Source: Candidatus Zhuqueibacterota bacterium (lineage in GTDB: Bacteria; Zhuqueibacterota; Zhuqueibacteria; Residuimicrobiales; Residuimicrobiaceae). From it: a DNA stretch of 11,667 nucleotides. The translations under genes and the position numbers were made by a program. Location of the stretch: NCBI GenBank assembly GCA_016934435.1, contig JAFGSU010000277.1, forward strand, positions 1 to 11,667. The letters are read 5' to 3'. The notes under the pieces were generated by a model. That model worked only from the letters and a program-made list of their open reading frames with translations, did no database searches and was not told the DNA's origin. How positions within the stretch are numbered: position 1 is the stretch's first letter; every line of letters starts with the position of its first letter. Below, one piece after another: positions 1 to 5,911 of this stretch.

Positions 1-474
1 GCTGTGCAGGATGAACACAAAAGCCGGATAGATGACGGTGGTCATGGTGCGCGTCAGCAGGGCGATGGGATCGAAAAACCACACCAGCTGCAGCGAAAAA
101 AGCGAGGAGACCAGCACGGCGATCAGGATAGCGAATTTATAGGATCGGAATCTTTGCGAATCGCGTTGTCGAAGCGGTTTTCGTTTCCGTTTGATCAGAT
201 TGTCGCTACCGTCGATAACGGTGCCCAGGGGACAAATCCAGCCGCAAAAAAATCGTCCCAGCGGGATAGTGAGGGCAAGAATGACCAGAGAAAGGACCAT
301 GGTGCTGATAAACGCGCGGGAGGCGATCATGGTAGCCGCCGCTATCAATGGACTGGCGCGCAAAAACAAATCCGCCGGCAACCACCCTTGATAAGGATAG
401 CGCGCACTGAAAAAAAGGATGACGAAGAGAAACAGAAATACAATTTGTGATATACGGCGCGATGTGATCATCAT
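1..474 (-). CDS. Membrane 4Fe-4S binding protein, NapH/NosR-like (3' end cut off)
   Basis: The first 158 residues are visible; the C-terminus lies beyond the left edge. The visible part has hydrophobic segments at about residues 8-24, 57-73, 117-137 and 146-158, and the motif CGWICPLG at residues 77-84. That motif is typical of polytopic electron-transfer proteins of the NapH/NosR/CcoG kind, in which membrane helices and a CP-type cysteine motif accompany C-terminal ferredoxin clusters. A basic cytoplasmic-looking loop (KRKRKPLRQR) follows the motif. The clusters themselves cannot be checked here. I chose the first of two adjacent ATGs (474); an AGGA lies about 11 nt upstream. The preceding gene on the strand encodes a Tat-exported DUF362 protein, and such proteins are often linked or fused to 4Fe-4S proteins, so a shared redox role is inferred. 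Family-level call is firm, exact function unknown. Confidence 0.8.
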   Translation of the reverse strand, partial: MMITSRRISQIVFLFLFVILFFSARYPYQGWLPADLFLRASPLIAAATMIASRAFISTMVLSLVILALTIPLGRFFCGWICPLGTVIDGSDNLIKRKRKPLRQRDSQRFRSYKFAILIAVLVSSLFSLQLVWFFDPIALLTRTMTTVIYPAFVFILHS

Positions 475-530
475 GGCAAGTTATATTCCTTTTTGAGATG
501 GCTTTGATATTCCGGCTGAAAAGACACACT

Positions 531-665
531 GTCATTGCGAGTTGATATTGGCAAAAATGCCATTTTTCCAAAAACGACATAAAAAAGAATGTCATTGCGA
601 GCGGAGGAGCTAAGGATAACTTTTTCTAAAAATTTCGTTGGAGCGAAGCAATATCCGCCATAAGG
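531..665 (+). repeat. Two-part GTCATTGCGAG repeat, copy A
   Basis: Starts with GTCATTGCGAG at 531 and repeats that 11-mer at 591. The first half contains a small hairpin at 549-562 (TGGCA/TGCCA, AAAA loop). The second half begins at 591 and closes with GGAGCGAAGCAAT ending at 652, so ATTGC (594-598) can pair with GCAAT (648-652). Similarity to the other copies continues to an AAGG at 662-665. Repeats with a GTCATTGCGAG head and a GGAGCGAAGCAATC tail are known as dispersed non-coding elements in many bacterial genomes; their mode of spread is not established. Confidence 0.85.
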
Positions 666-685
666 TGACTATCTCTGTCCACTGC

Positions 686-820
686 CCTTTCTGCGGAGAT
701 CGCCACGCTCCACGCCAAATGCCGGTCTTTTTCGCATCCTTGTTCTACGCTCGCGATGACAATTTTTATTATGTCCTTTGCGGAATAATGGTATTATTAC
801 CATACTCAACTCGCAATCAC
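686..820 (-). repeat. Two-part GTCATTGCGAG repeat, copy B (inverted)
   Basis: Read on the minus strand this copy has the same layout as copy A: GTGATTGCGAG from 820, a hairpin at 803-788 (ATGGTA/TACCAT), then GTCATCGCGAG from 760, and a tail GGAGCGTGGCGATC near 710-698. It is the most diverged copy, yet its changes preserve pairing: ATCGC/GCGAT replaces ATTGC/GCAAT, and GGTA/TACC replaces GGCA/TGCC. It lies tail to tail with copy A, 20 bp apart. Confidence 0.8.
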
Positions 821-895
821 AAGCATGCAGCAACCCGTGTCCACCGATAGCACCTATGGATAAAAAGAATTTACACAGCCGCCCAGCCTTTGCCC

Positions 896-1813
896 TCATC
901 CTTGCAGATTTATTTCGATCATCTTCACCTGCGACAAATCCGTTGTCCCCATGCCACGTTTCTCGGCTATGCTGAGGTATTCCGCCTGCCTGGGATTAAC
1001 ATTTAACAACTGCAGCGCATACGTATCGGCAGCCACCATATCCACACCGGCGATGACGATCTTTTTCTCCGCCACGTCGGCGAGGTTACCGCCGGTAGGG
1101 CCATTGCGCATCAATACGCGATAGCCGTCGAGAATGGTCAGTGCAGGGCGATAGGGCATGTTGATGTCGACGATTTTGGTCGCAAATTTATTATGTATGG
1201 AGCCGCGATCGCCGCCGATCACACCCATGATATTTTTAAAACCAAGCGTGGCGCCGGAAATCGCGTGATCCTTGACGATGGGTATGTTGATAAAAACATC
1301 CGAATCCATAACATCCCGGTAAAACGGCCAGGATTTAATCAGTTCACCATCGGGAATGGCCACATCTTTAAAGCGGGCATCGACGATATGGCGCACTTCC
1401 GCGCCGGCGCTTTTGGCAGCCGCTTCGATGCCGCTGCGCGCGTAACAGCGCCGCGGCTCGTTGCAGGTGCGATCCAGAACGCGCACTCGTTTTGCGCCGG
1501 CTTCCAGACACATCTTCACCACCTCGGCCACAGCCTCTGGATTGGTGTTGGCCGCCTGCTCCGGCAGACGATCCCAGCCGATATTGGGCTTTAACAAAAC
1601 GGTCTGGCCTTTTTTAACAAATTGCGCCATGCCGCCCAAAGCCTCCACCGCCTTGCGCACCATCTCCGCCGGCGAGCCGTTGCGGACCACGGCCAGGGAT
1701 GACATCTTGTTTTCGGCGTTTAGCAATGTTGGCAGTATACTTGATGTGGATATCGCCAAACCGGCGCTCACGGTTCTATGTAAAAATGTCCTGCGATTTA
1801 TCTGTTCCATCAT
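896..1813 (-). CDS. Tat-exported DUF362 domain protein
   Basis: A 305-residue protein with a twin-arginine signal (NRRTFLHR, arginines 7 and 8) followed by a hydrophobic stretch to about residue 33, so it is probably exported folded by the Tat system. The rest matches the DUF362 family: LKPNIGW near residues 74-80, a glycine-rich middle, and PIVKDHAISGATLGFKNIMG at 178-197. The biochemical role of this family is not settled; many members sit with ferredoxin-type proteins. The start could be either of two adjacent ATGs (1813 or 1810); a GAGG lies 5 or 8 nt upstream. The next gene on the strand encodes a membrane 4Fe-4S protein, consistent with a membrane-associated redox pair. No cofactor-binding cysteine cluster is visible in this protein. 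Confidence 0.85.
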   Translation of the reverse strand: MMEQINRRTFLHRTVSAGLAISTSSILPTLLNAENKMSSLAVVRNGSPAEMVRKAVEALGGMAQFVKKGQTVLLKPNIGWDRLPEQAANTNPEAVAEVVKMCLEAGAKRVRVLDRTCNEPRRCYARSGIEAAAKSAGAEVRHIVDARFKDVAIPDGELIKSWPFYRDVMDSDVFINIPIVKDHAISGATLGFKNIMGVIGGDRGSIHNKFATKIVDINMPYRPALTILDGYRVLMRNGPTGGNLADVAEKKIVIAGVDMVAADTYALQLLNVNPRQAEYLSIAEKRGMGTTDLSQVKMIEINLQG

Positions 1814-1864
1814 GAATTCCTCGATCTGATTTGATTTTTTCCATTCCAACCATTATCTATAAAA

Positions 1865-1891
1865 AGTATATCAATTTTAAATTTTATGCAA
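1865..1891 (-). promoter_or_regulatory. Candidate sigma-70-type promoter for the DUF362 gene
   Basis: On the minus strand TTGCAT (1891-1886) is followed after 15 nt by TATACT (1870-1865), about 50 nt before the start codon. The spacer is two bases short of ideal; CTTGCA as the -35 would make it 16. The surroundings are very AT-rich, so chance matches are likely. Confidence 0.4.
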
Positions 1892-2007
1892 GTATTTTTA
1901 TACCATATAGCAGTTGGTGAAGTGTTTAGCCGTGATAGTGCGTCGTGGGACGAGTCATTAACATGGGTACGATATTTCGTGCACCTAAGCGATCCTTGCC
2001 ATTTCCT

Positions 2008-2141
2008 GTCATTGCGAGTTGGGTATGGCAAAAGTGCCATTATTCCGGAAGGACAAAAAAAGAATGTCATTGCGAGTGGAGGAACAGAAGGATCGTTCAT
2101 AGTTAAGACTGCGGTGGAGCGAAGCAATCCCTACCTAAAGG
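2008..2141 (+). repeat. Two-part GTCATTGCGAG repeat, copy C
   Basis: GTCATTGCGAG occurs at 2008 and again at 2066. The first half has the hairpin ATGGCA/TGCCAT at 2025-2040; the second half ends with GGAGCGAAGCAATC at 2117-2129 or so, and similarity runs on to AAGG at 2138-2141. It is 134 bp long, against 135 for copies A and B. The layout, hairpin and tail match copy A, and the segment ATTATTCC after the hairpin matches copy B. Confidence 0.85.
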
Positions 2142-2166
2142 GCAAAGTCATATTCACGCCCCCCCC

Positions 2167-2200
2167 AAAACGACAACAGCCCACCCTCAGGTGAGCTGTT
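2167..2200 (-). terminator. Intrinsic terminator after tRNA-Leu
   Basis: On the minus strand AACAGCTCACC (2200-2190) pairs over 11 bp, with one G-T wobble, with GGTGGGCTGTT (2185-2175) around the loop TGAG. GTCGTTTT follows. The U tract is short and interrupted but the stem is strong. It would end the fba-gap-tpiA-secG-tRNA transcript. Confidence 0.7.
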
Positions 2201-2228
2201 GGATGAAGCGGTATCGCTTTATATCGGG

Positions 2229-2311
2229 TGCCGAAGGCGGGATTTGAACCCGCACGCCGGTTAGGCACTACCCCCTCAAGATAGCGTGTCTGCCAATTCC
2301 ACCACTTCGGC
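2229..2311 (-). tRNA. tRNA-Leu (anticodon GAG)
   Basis: A complete 83-nt type II tRNA including the discriminator A. The acceptor arms are GCCGAAG and CTTCGGC, the D region contains GGTGGAATTGGCAGAC, the anticodon stem CTATC/GGTAG encloses the loop TTGAGGG with GAG at positions 34-36, there is a long variable arm as expected for leucine tRNA, and the T arm reads GCGGGTTCAAATCCCGC. CCA is not encoded: the discriminator is followed by CCC. It begins 12 nt after the secG stop codon and so is probably processed from the operon transcript. The same neighbour pair, secG followed by tRNA-Leu(GAG), is known in Escherichia coli. Confidence 0.95.
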
Positions 2312-2323
2312 AAAGGTTCAATA

Positions 2324-2680
2324 TTACTGTTCTGTAGGTACGACCGGTTGCGTAGGAACCGGCTGTTGCGGCACCTGCGGCAACGTGCGCGCCGGTGACG
2401 ATTCCATGCGTTCCCGCTCCTGCTGCACCAGGCTCTCCTGACTAACGCTGCCGCGCGTCATCATGCCCATGAGCAGGGAGATGAGGAGAAAGGCTATGGC
2501 TAACACTGCGGTTACTTTTTGCAAAAAAGGCGCACTGCCGCGTCCGCCGAAAAGCGAACCCATGGTGTCCATACCGCCGAAGGTACCTGCCAATCCGCCT
2601 CCTTTGCTCGACTGGATCAAAATGACAAACGTCAGAGCAAAGCAGACCAGCATAAAAAGAACAATCAGAAAAGAATACAT
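2324..2680 (-). CDS. secG: Protein translocase subunit SecG
   Basis: A 118-residue small membrane protein that would associate with SecYE in the inner membrane and assist preprotein translocation. It has the SecG pattern: a first membrane helix at about residues 3-22, the conserved cytoplasmic loop with IQSSKGGGLAGTFGG and the SLFGGRGSAPFL region, and a second helix at about 55-73. The tail after the second helix is hydrophilic and proline-rich (QVPQQPVPTQPVVPTEQ), longer than the core needs and probably disordered. I chose ATG 2680, with GGAG five nt upstream and 13 nt after the tpiA stop; a start further upstream would run into tpiA and add non-conserved residues. It lies between tpiA and tRNA-Leu. 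Confidence 0.93.
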   Translation of the reverse strand: MYSFLIVLFMLVCFALTFVILIQSSKGGGLAGTFGGMDTMGSLFGGRGSAPFLQKVTAVLAIAFLLISLLMGMMTRGSVSQESLVQQERERMESSPARTLPQVPQQPVPTQPVVPTEQ

Positions 2681-2693
2681 AACGACTCCATAA

Positions 2694-3443
2694 TTACGAA
2701 TGTATGATATCCAGAAAAGATTGCGCATCCAGGCTGGCGCCGCCGACAAGTCCTCCATCTATATCGGGCTGGGCGAGTAATTGTCCGGAGTTATCCGGCT
2801 TCATGCTGCCGCCATATTGAATGCGAACGCGATCGGCCACCGTACGATCGTATAGCTTGAATAATAAATCGCGAATATATTGATGCGCCGCCTGTGCCTG
2901 CTCGACCGTAGCCACAACGCCCGTACCGATGGCCCATACCGGCTCATAAGCAAGGATGATTTCAGCCGCCTGCCCGGCGGTCAGACCCGCCAGACAACCC
3001 TCGACCTGAGTCTCTAACACACGTTCGGTTAAATTATCCTCCCGTTCCTTCAAGGTCTCACCAACGCATACAATGGGGCGCAATCCGGCTGATAATGCCG
3101 TTTTGATCTTGCGGTTCACGGTTTCATCGGTTTCATGAAAATACTGCCGCCGTTCGGAATGACCGATGATAACATATTCACAGCCGGCAGAACGCAACAT
3201 GGCGGCCGATATTTCACCGGTAAATGCGCCCTTTTCCTCCCAGTGGAGGTTTTGTCCGCCCAACCCGATGCGGGTGTTTTGAATCACCAGCGCCACCGCA
3301 GTCACGTCGGTGAAGGGCGGGCATAATACCACATCAATTTTATCGCCGGTTTTTATTCCCTCTTTGATGGCCGCGGCCAGCTCCAGAGCTTCGTCCACGG
3401 TTTTGTTCATCTTCCAGTTGCCGGCAATGATTCTTTTTCTCAT
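2694..3443 (-). CDS. tpiA: Triosephosphate isomerase
   Basis: A 249-residue cytoplasmic enzyme that interconverts dihydroxyacetone phosphate and glyceraldehyde 3-phosphate. The active-site residues are all present: Asn9 and Lys11 in AGNWKMN, His95 in IIGHSERR, and Glu167 in AYEPVWAIGTG, with the phosphate-binding YGGSMKP and GGLVGGASL segments near the C-terminus. Length is normal for the family. An in-frame GTG at 3491 would add 16 residues, but these would be encoded by a perfect stem-loop and are not conserved; ATG 3443 has GAGG five nt upstream and gives the standard N-terminus. It follows gap and precedes secG in the operon, and supplies the substrate of gap from the products of fba. Confidence 0.97.
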   Translation of the reverse strand: MRKRIIAGNWKMNKTVDEALELAAAIKEGIKTGDKIDVVLCPPFTDVTAVALVIQNTRIGLGGQNLHWEEKGAFTGEISAAMLRSAGCEYVIIGHSERRQYFHETDETVNRKIKTALSAGLRPIVCVGETLKEREDNLTERVLETQVEGCLAGLTAGQAAEIILAYEPVWAIGTGVVATVEQAQAAHQYIRDLLFKLYDRTVADRVRIQYGGSMKPDNSGQLLAQPDIDGGLVGGASLDAQSFLDIIHS

Positions 3444-3453
3444 CCAAACCTCA

Positions 3454-3487
3454 ATTTTTTCGGCGGATTCGCATCCGCCGAAAAAAT
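3454..3487 (-). promoter_or_regulatory. Perfect stem-loop upstream of tpiA
   Basis: CGGCGGAT and ATCCGCCG face each other around a four-base loop, and the stem is extended by T6 on the 5' side and A6 on the 3' side, 14 bp in all (15 with the A-T pair at 3454/3487). Because T precedes and A follows on both strands, it is not an intrinsic terminator in either direction. Its base touches the tpiA ribosome binding site (GAGG, 3452-3449), so it could act on mRNA processing, stability or translation start. Confidence 0.65.
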
Positions 3488-3530
3488 CCACTATAATTTA
3501 CAAAACAAAATCAGTAATTTCCATATTTAT

Positions 3531-4538
3531 TTACAGTGCCGCCATCTTTTCCAGCAGATCGACGACGCGAACCGAATAGCCCCACTCATTGTCGTACCAG
3601 GCCACCACTTTAACAAAATTACTCGTGCGTTCGAGCACCATGGTGGAGAGGGCATCGAAAATCGAAGAGTAGCTATTGCCGATCACGTCGCAGGAAACAA
3701 TCGGATCCTCTGTGTACTGAATGATGCCTTTCATTCCGCCTTCCGCCGCTGCTTTGACAGCCGCATTGACCTGTTCCACCGTCACGTCCCCCTTCAACTC
3801 GACCACCAGATCGACTACCGAACCATCCGCTACCGGCACGCGCAGGGCCATACCGTCCAATTTGCCTTTGAGTTCAGGGATAACCACACCCACCGCCTTG
3901 GCGGCTCCGGTCGTCGTCGGAATAGTAGACACGGCTGCAGCGCGAGCGCGACGCAAATCCTTGTGCGGCAGGTCGAGAATCCTCTGATCATTGGTATAAG
4001 CGTGCACGGTGGTCATGAAACCGCGCTTGATGCCGAATGTATCGTGCAACACCTTGGCCACCGGCGCCAGACAGTTGGTGGTGCAGGAGGCGTTGGAGAC
4101 GATTTTATGCTCGGGTTTCAGCGCTTCGTCGTTCACACCCAGTACGATCGTCGCATCAATTTCATCTTTGGCCGGTACTGTGAGGACTACTTTTTTAGCA
4201 CCCGCCTCCAGGTGTTTGGATATGTCCGCTTTTTTACGAAAAACACCGGTGGATTCGACGACAATATCCACACCCATTTCTTTCCAGGGCAGATTGGCGG
4301 GATCTTTTTCGGCTGTGACTTTGATCTTCCTGTCGTCCACCACTATATACTCGCCTTCGGACTTTATCTTTTTATCCCAAACCCTGTGTACGGAATCGTA
4401 TTTCAATAAATGCGCCAGGGTCGGCGCATCTGTAATATCATTCACCAGCACCACATCGATGTTTTTTCGCTCATGCGCGATGCGATACACCAGCCGTCCG
4501 ATTCGGCCAAATCCGTTGATACCGACTTTGATTGCCAT
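3531..4538 (-). CDS. gap: Glyceraldehyde-3-phosphate dehydrogenase, type I
   Basis: A 335-residue cytoplasmic enzyme that oxidises and phosphorylates glyceraldehyde 3-phosphate to 1,3-bisphosphoglycerate. The N-terminal Rossmann motif INGFGRIGR spans residues 7-15, and Asn33-Asp34 after the second strand fits NAD preference. The catalytic motif SNASCTTNC places the nucleophile at Cys152, followed by TTVHAYTNDQ with the catalytic histidine, and the C-terminus has the usual WYDNEWGYS. Length is standard. ATG 4538 has AAGGAG about six nt upstream and gives the family N-terminus; upstream extensions do not. It lies 96 bp after fba and 87 bp before tpiA; pgk, often found between gap and tpiA, is absent. 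Confidence 0.97.
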   Translation of the reverse strand: MAIKVGINGFGRIGRLVYRIAHERKNIDVVLVNDITDAPTLAHLLKYDSVHRVWDKKIKSEGEYIVVDDRKIKVTAEKDPANLPWKEMGVDIVVESTGVFRKKADISKHLEAGAKKVVLTVPAKDEIDATIVLGVNDEALKPEHKIVSNASCTTNCLAPVAKVLHDTFGIKRGFMTTVHAYTNDQRILDLPHKDLRRARAAAVSTIPTTTGAAKAVGVVIPELKGKLDGMALRVPVADGSVVDLVVELKGDVTVEQVNAAVKAAAEGGMKGIIQYTEDPIVSCDVIGNSYSSIFDALSTMVLERTSNFVKVVAWYDNEWGYSVRVVDLLEKMAAL

Positions 4539-4634
4539 ACGTTTCTCCTTTTCAAAAAGTGTTACAATGCGTAAAAAAATTATTGATAAGATACTAACAC
4601 AATCAACCAAATATGCCCGCATTACGCTTAAAAA

Positions 4635-5558
4635 CTATGCTTTTCCGGCGCATCCTAAAACATGCAATTTATGCTTCACCATATCCTTGATGGCATCCCG
4701 CGCCGGTCCAAGGTACTTGCGCGGATCGAATTCGTCCGGCTTTTCGGCAAAAACCTGGCGAATGGCCGCTGTCATGGCCAATCGCAGATCGGTGTCGATA
4801 TTCACCTTGCACACACCGGTTTTGGCCGCCCGAGCGATCATCTCCTCCGGCACGCCCTGGGCGCCGGGCAGTTCGCCTCCGTATTTGTTGCATAAATCGA
4901 CAAATTCCTTCAGCACACTGGAAGCGCCGTGCAATACCAGCGGATAATCGGGCAATTCCTTCTCGATTTCAGCCAATCTGTCGAAATCCAGTTTCGGCGT
5001 GCTCTTGAACTTGTAGGCGCCATGACTGGTGCCGATGGCCACGGCCAGAGAATCGCAGCCGCTGCGCTCGACGAATTCCTTTGCCTCTTTGGGATTGGTG
5101 TAAATGGCATCGCGATCGGAAACGTTGACGTGCTCTTCGATGCCCGCCAGCCGGCCCAGCTCCGCCTCTACCGGCACACCGCGCGGATGCGCATAGTCGA
5201 CCACCTGCTTAACCAGGTTTATATTCTCTTCGAAAGGTAGGTGCGAACCATCGATCATCACCGACGTGAATCCGCCGTCGATGCAGGACTTGCACAGTTC
5301 GAAACTGTCGCCGTGATCCAGATGCACGGCAATGGGCAGATCGTACATCTCCAAAGCGGCTTCGATCAACTTCATCAAATAGGCGTGCTTGGCATAACTG
5401 CGCGTGCCTCTGCTGATCTGCAAAATCAACGGCGCCTTTTCTTCATAGGCCGCTTCTACGATGGCCTGTGTAGTTTCCATATTATTGATGTTAAACGCGC
5501 CGATAGCATATTTACCATTATAGGCCTTTTCAAATAACTCTTTGGTGCCAACTTTCAT
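4635..5558 (-). CDS. fba: Fructose-1,6-bisphosphate aldolase, class II
   Basis: A 307-residue zinc-dependent aldolase that cleaves fructose 1,6-bisphosphate to the two triose phosphates handled by the next two genes. Class II features are clear: AIGAFNINN near residues 18-26, the active-site HLDHGDS at 79-85 with Asp81 and zinc ligand His82, a glutamate-rich VEAELGRLAG segment, the zinc-histidine region YPLVLHGASS, and NIDTDLRLAMTAAIR. Length is typical of the family. ATG 5558 has GGAGAG five nt upstream; a TTG at 5576 would place the start before that site and is not needed. It heads the fba-gap-tpiA-secG-tRNA operon and is preceded by a good promoter and a terminator-like leader hairpin, so its expression may be controlled by attenuation. 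Confidence 0.96.
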   Translation of the reverse strand: MKVGTKELFEKAYNGKYAIGAFNINNMETTQAIVEAAYEEKAPLILQISRGTRSYAKHAYLMKLIEAALEMYDLPIAVHLDHGDSFELCKSCIDGGFTSVMIDGSHLPFEENINLVKQVVDYAHPRGVPVEAELGRLAGIEEHVNVSDRDAIYTNPKEAKEFVERSGCDSLAVAIGTSHGAYKFKSTPKLDFDRLAEIEKELPDYPLVLHGASSVLKEFVDLCNKYGGELPGAQGVPEEMIARAAKTGVCKVNIDTDLRLAMTAAIRQVFAEKPDEFDPRKYLGPARDAIKDMVKHKLHVLGCAGKA

Positions 5559-5597
5559 ATGATCTCTCCAAATCAAATATTATCAGGATACTGACTT

Positions 5598-5643
5598 AAA
5601 AAAAGCGTTACCAGAGGGGAACCGGCGCCCCTCCCCGTACGCT
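5598..5643 (-). terminator. Terminator-like hairpin in the fba leader (possible attenuator)
   Basis: On the minus strand AGCGT (5643-5639) pairs with ACGCT (5608-5604), a 5 x 5 internal loop follows, GAGGGG (5633-5628) pairs with CCCCTC (5619-5614), and the loop is 8 nt. Six further T follow at 5603-5598. This is an intrinsic-terminator arrangement, located after the promoter at 5676-5703 and about 40 nt before the fba start codon. It would yield a short leader RNA of about 70 nt unless read-through occurs. Confidence 0.65.
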
Positions 5644-5675
5644 TACCATATCGCAATGGAAAAATTTATATATAG

Positions 5676-5703
5676 ATTATAAAATAATAAAATTTCAGGT
5701 CAA
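5676..5703 (-). promoter_or_regulatory. Sigma-70-type promoter of the fba operon
   Basis: TTGACC (5703-5698) and a perfect TATAAT (5681-5676) are separated by 16 nt in an AT-rich spacer. Transcription would begin near 5668, giving a leader of about 110 nt before the fba start. It is the best promoter match I found in the window. An overlapping TTGACT lies six bases further upstream. Confidence 0.75.
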
Positions 5704-5911
5704 AGTCAAGTGATGATTTAAGATACAATAAGATTAGCCTCACAAATAGACTGCGATGATACAAAGATACGAATACCCGGCAATAAGATTCGGGACCGGT
5801 GCACATTTTTGATGGTCGATACCCGGCAGGCCCGTCAGCCCTGCGGGCTTGTTTTAAGTCCAAATAAAAATAGCCATCCAGATAATTTTTATATAGCAAA
5901 AATCGTTCCCC

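Larger units (their letters stand above)
475..895. other. 421-bp intergenic region carrying an inverted pair of repeats
   Basis: This gap separates the DUF362 gene from the membrane 4Fe-4S gene. Most of it is two copies of a 135-bp repeat facing each other (531-665 and 686-820). Between 475 and 530 I see only the ribosome binding site of the downstream gene and no convincing promoter. Between 821 and 895 I see no hairpin terminator and no coding signal. Confidence 0.7.
1814..2166. other. Intergenic region between tRNA terminator and the DUF362 gene
   Basis: It holds repeat copy C (2008-2141), an AT-rich stretch with a candidate promoter for the DUF362 gene (1865-1891), and a run of eight C at 2159-2166 just past the tRNA terminator. 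The segment 1900-2007 shows nothing I can assign. Confidence 0.6.
5559..5911. other. 353-bp intergenic region upstream of fba
   Basis: Besides the promoter and leader hairpin, it contains a 10-bp direct repeat TGCCGGGTAT (minus strand, 5828-5819 and 5782-5773, 46 bp apart), and an 8-bp hairpin at 5827-5851 followed by TTTT on the plus strand. The segment 5858-5911 just after comF is AT-rich with no strong terminator. A 77-codon open frame here spans the promoter and has no ribosome binding site, so I do not call it. Confidence 0.55.

Noticed and set aside
4..450. 148-codon plus-strand open frame at the left edge
   Set aside because: The opposite strand encodes a clear membrane protein with a CGWICPLG motif; the plus frame is highly charged and unlike any family.
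1810..2127. 105-codon minus-strand open frame between tRNA and DUF362 gene
   Set aside because: It covers repeat copy C and the candidate promoter, and has no recognisable protein features.
2159..2166. Run of eight C as a phase-variable tract
   Set aside because: It lies in non-coding DNA just after a terminator and is not placed in a promoter spacer or reading frame.
3454..3487. Stem-loop between gap and tpiA as an intrinsic terminator
   Set aside because: T precedes and A follows the stem on both strands, the reverse of a terminator; tpiA also continues the operon.
4009..4947. 312-codon plus-strand open frame over gap and fba
   Set aside because: It is antisense to two well-supported enzymes and is a by-product of their codon pattern.
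5650..5657. CATTGCGA in the fba leader as a fragment of the dispersed repeat
   Set aside because: Only 8 bases match and none of the other repeat parts follow.
5827..5855. Plus-strand hairpin followed by TTTT as a terminator
   Set aside because: No plus-strand gene lies upstream in the window; the stem may simply be a palindrome in the fba control region.
5666..5899. 77-codon minus-strand open frame upstream of fba
   Set aside because: It spans the fba promoter, has no ribosome binding site, and its composition is not protein-like.
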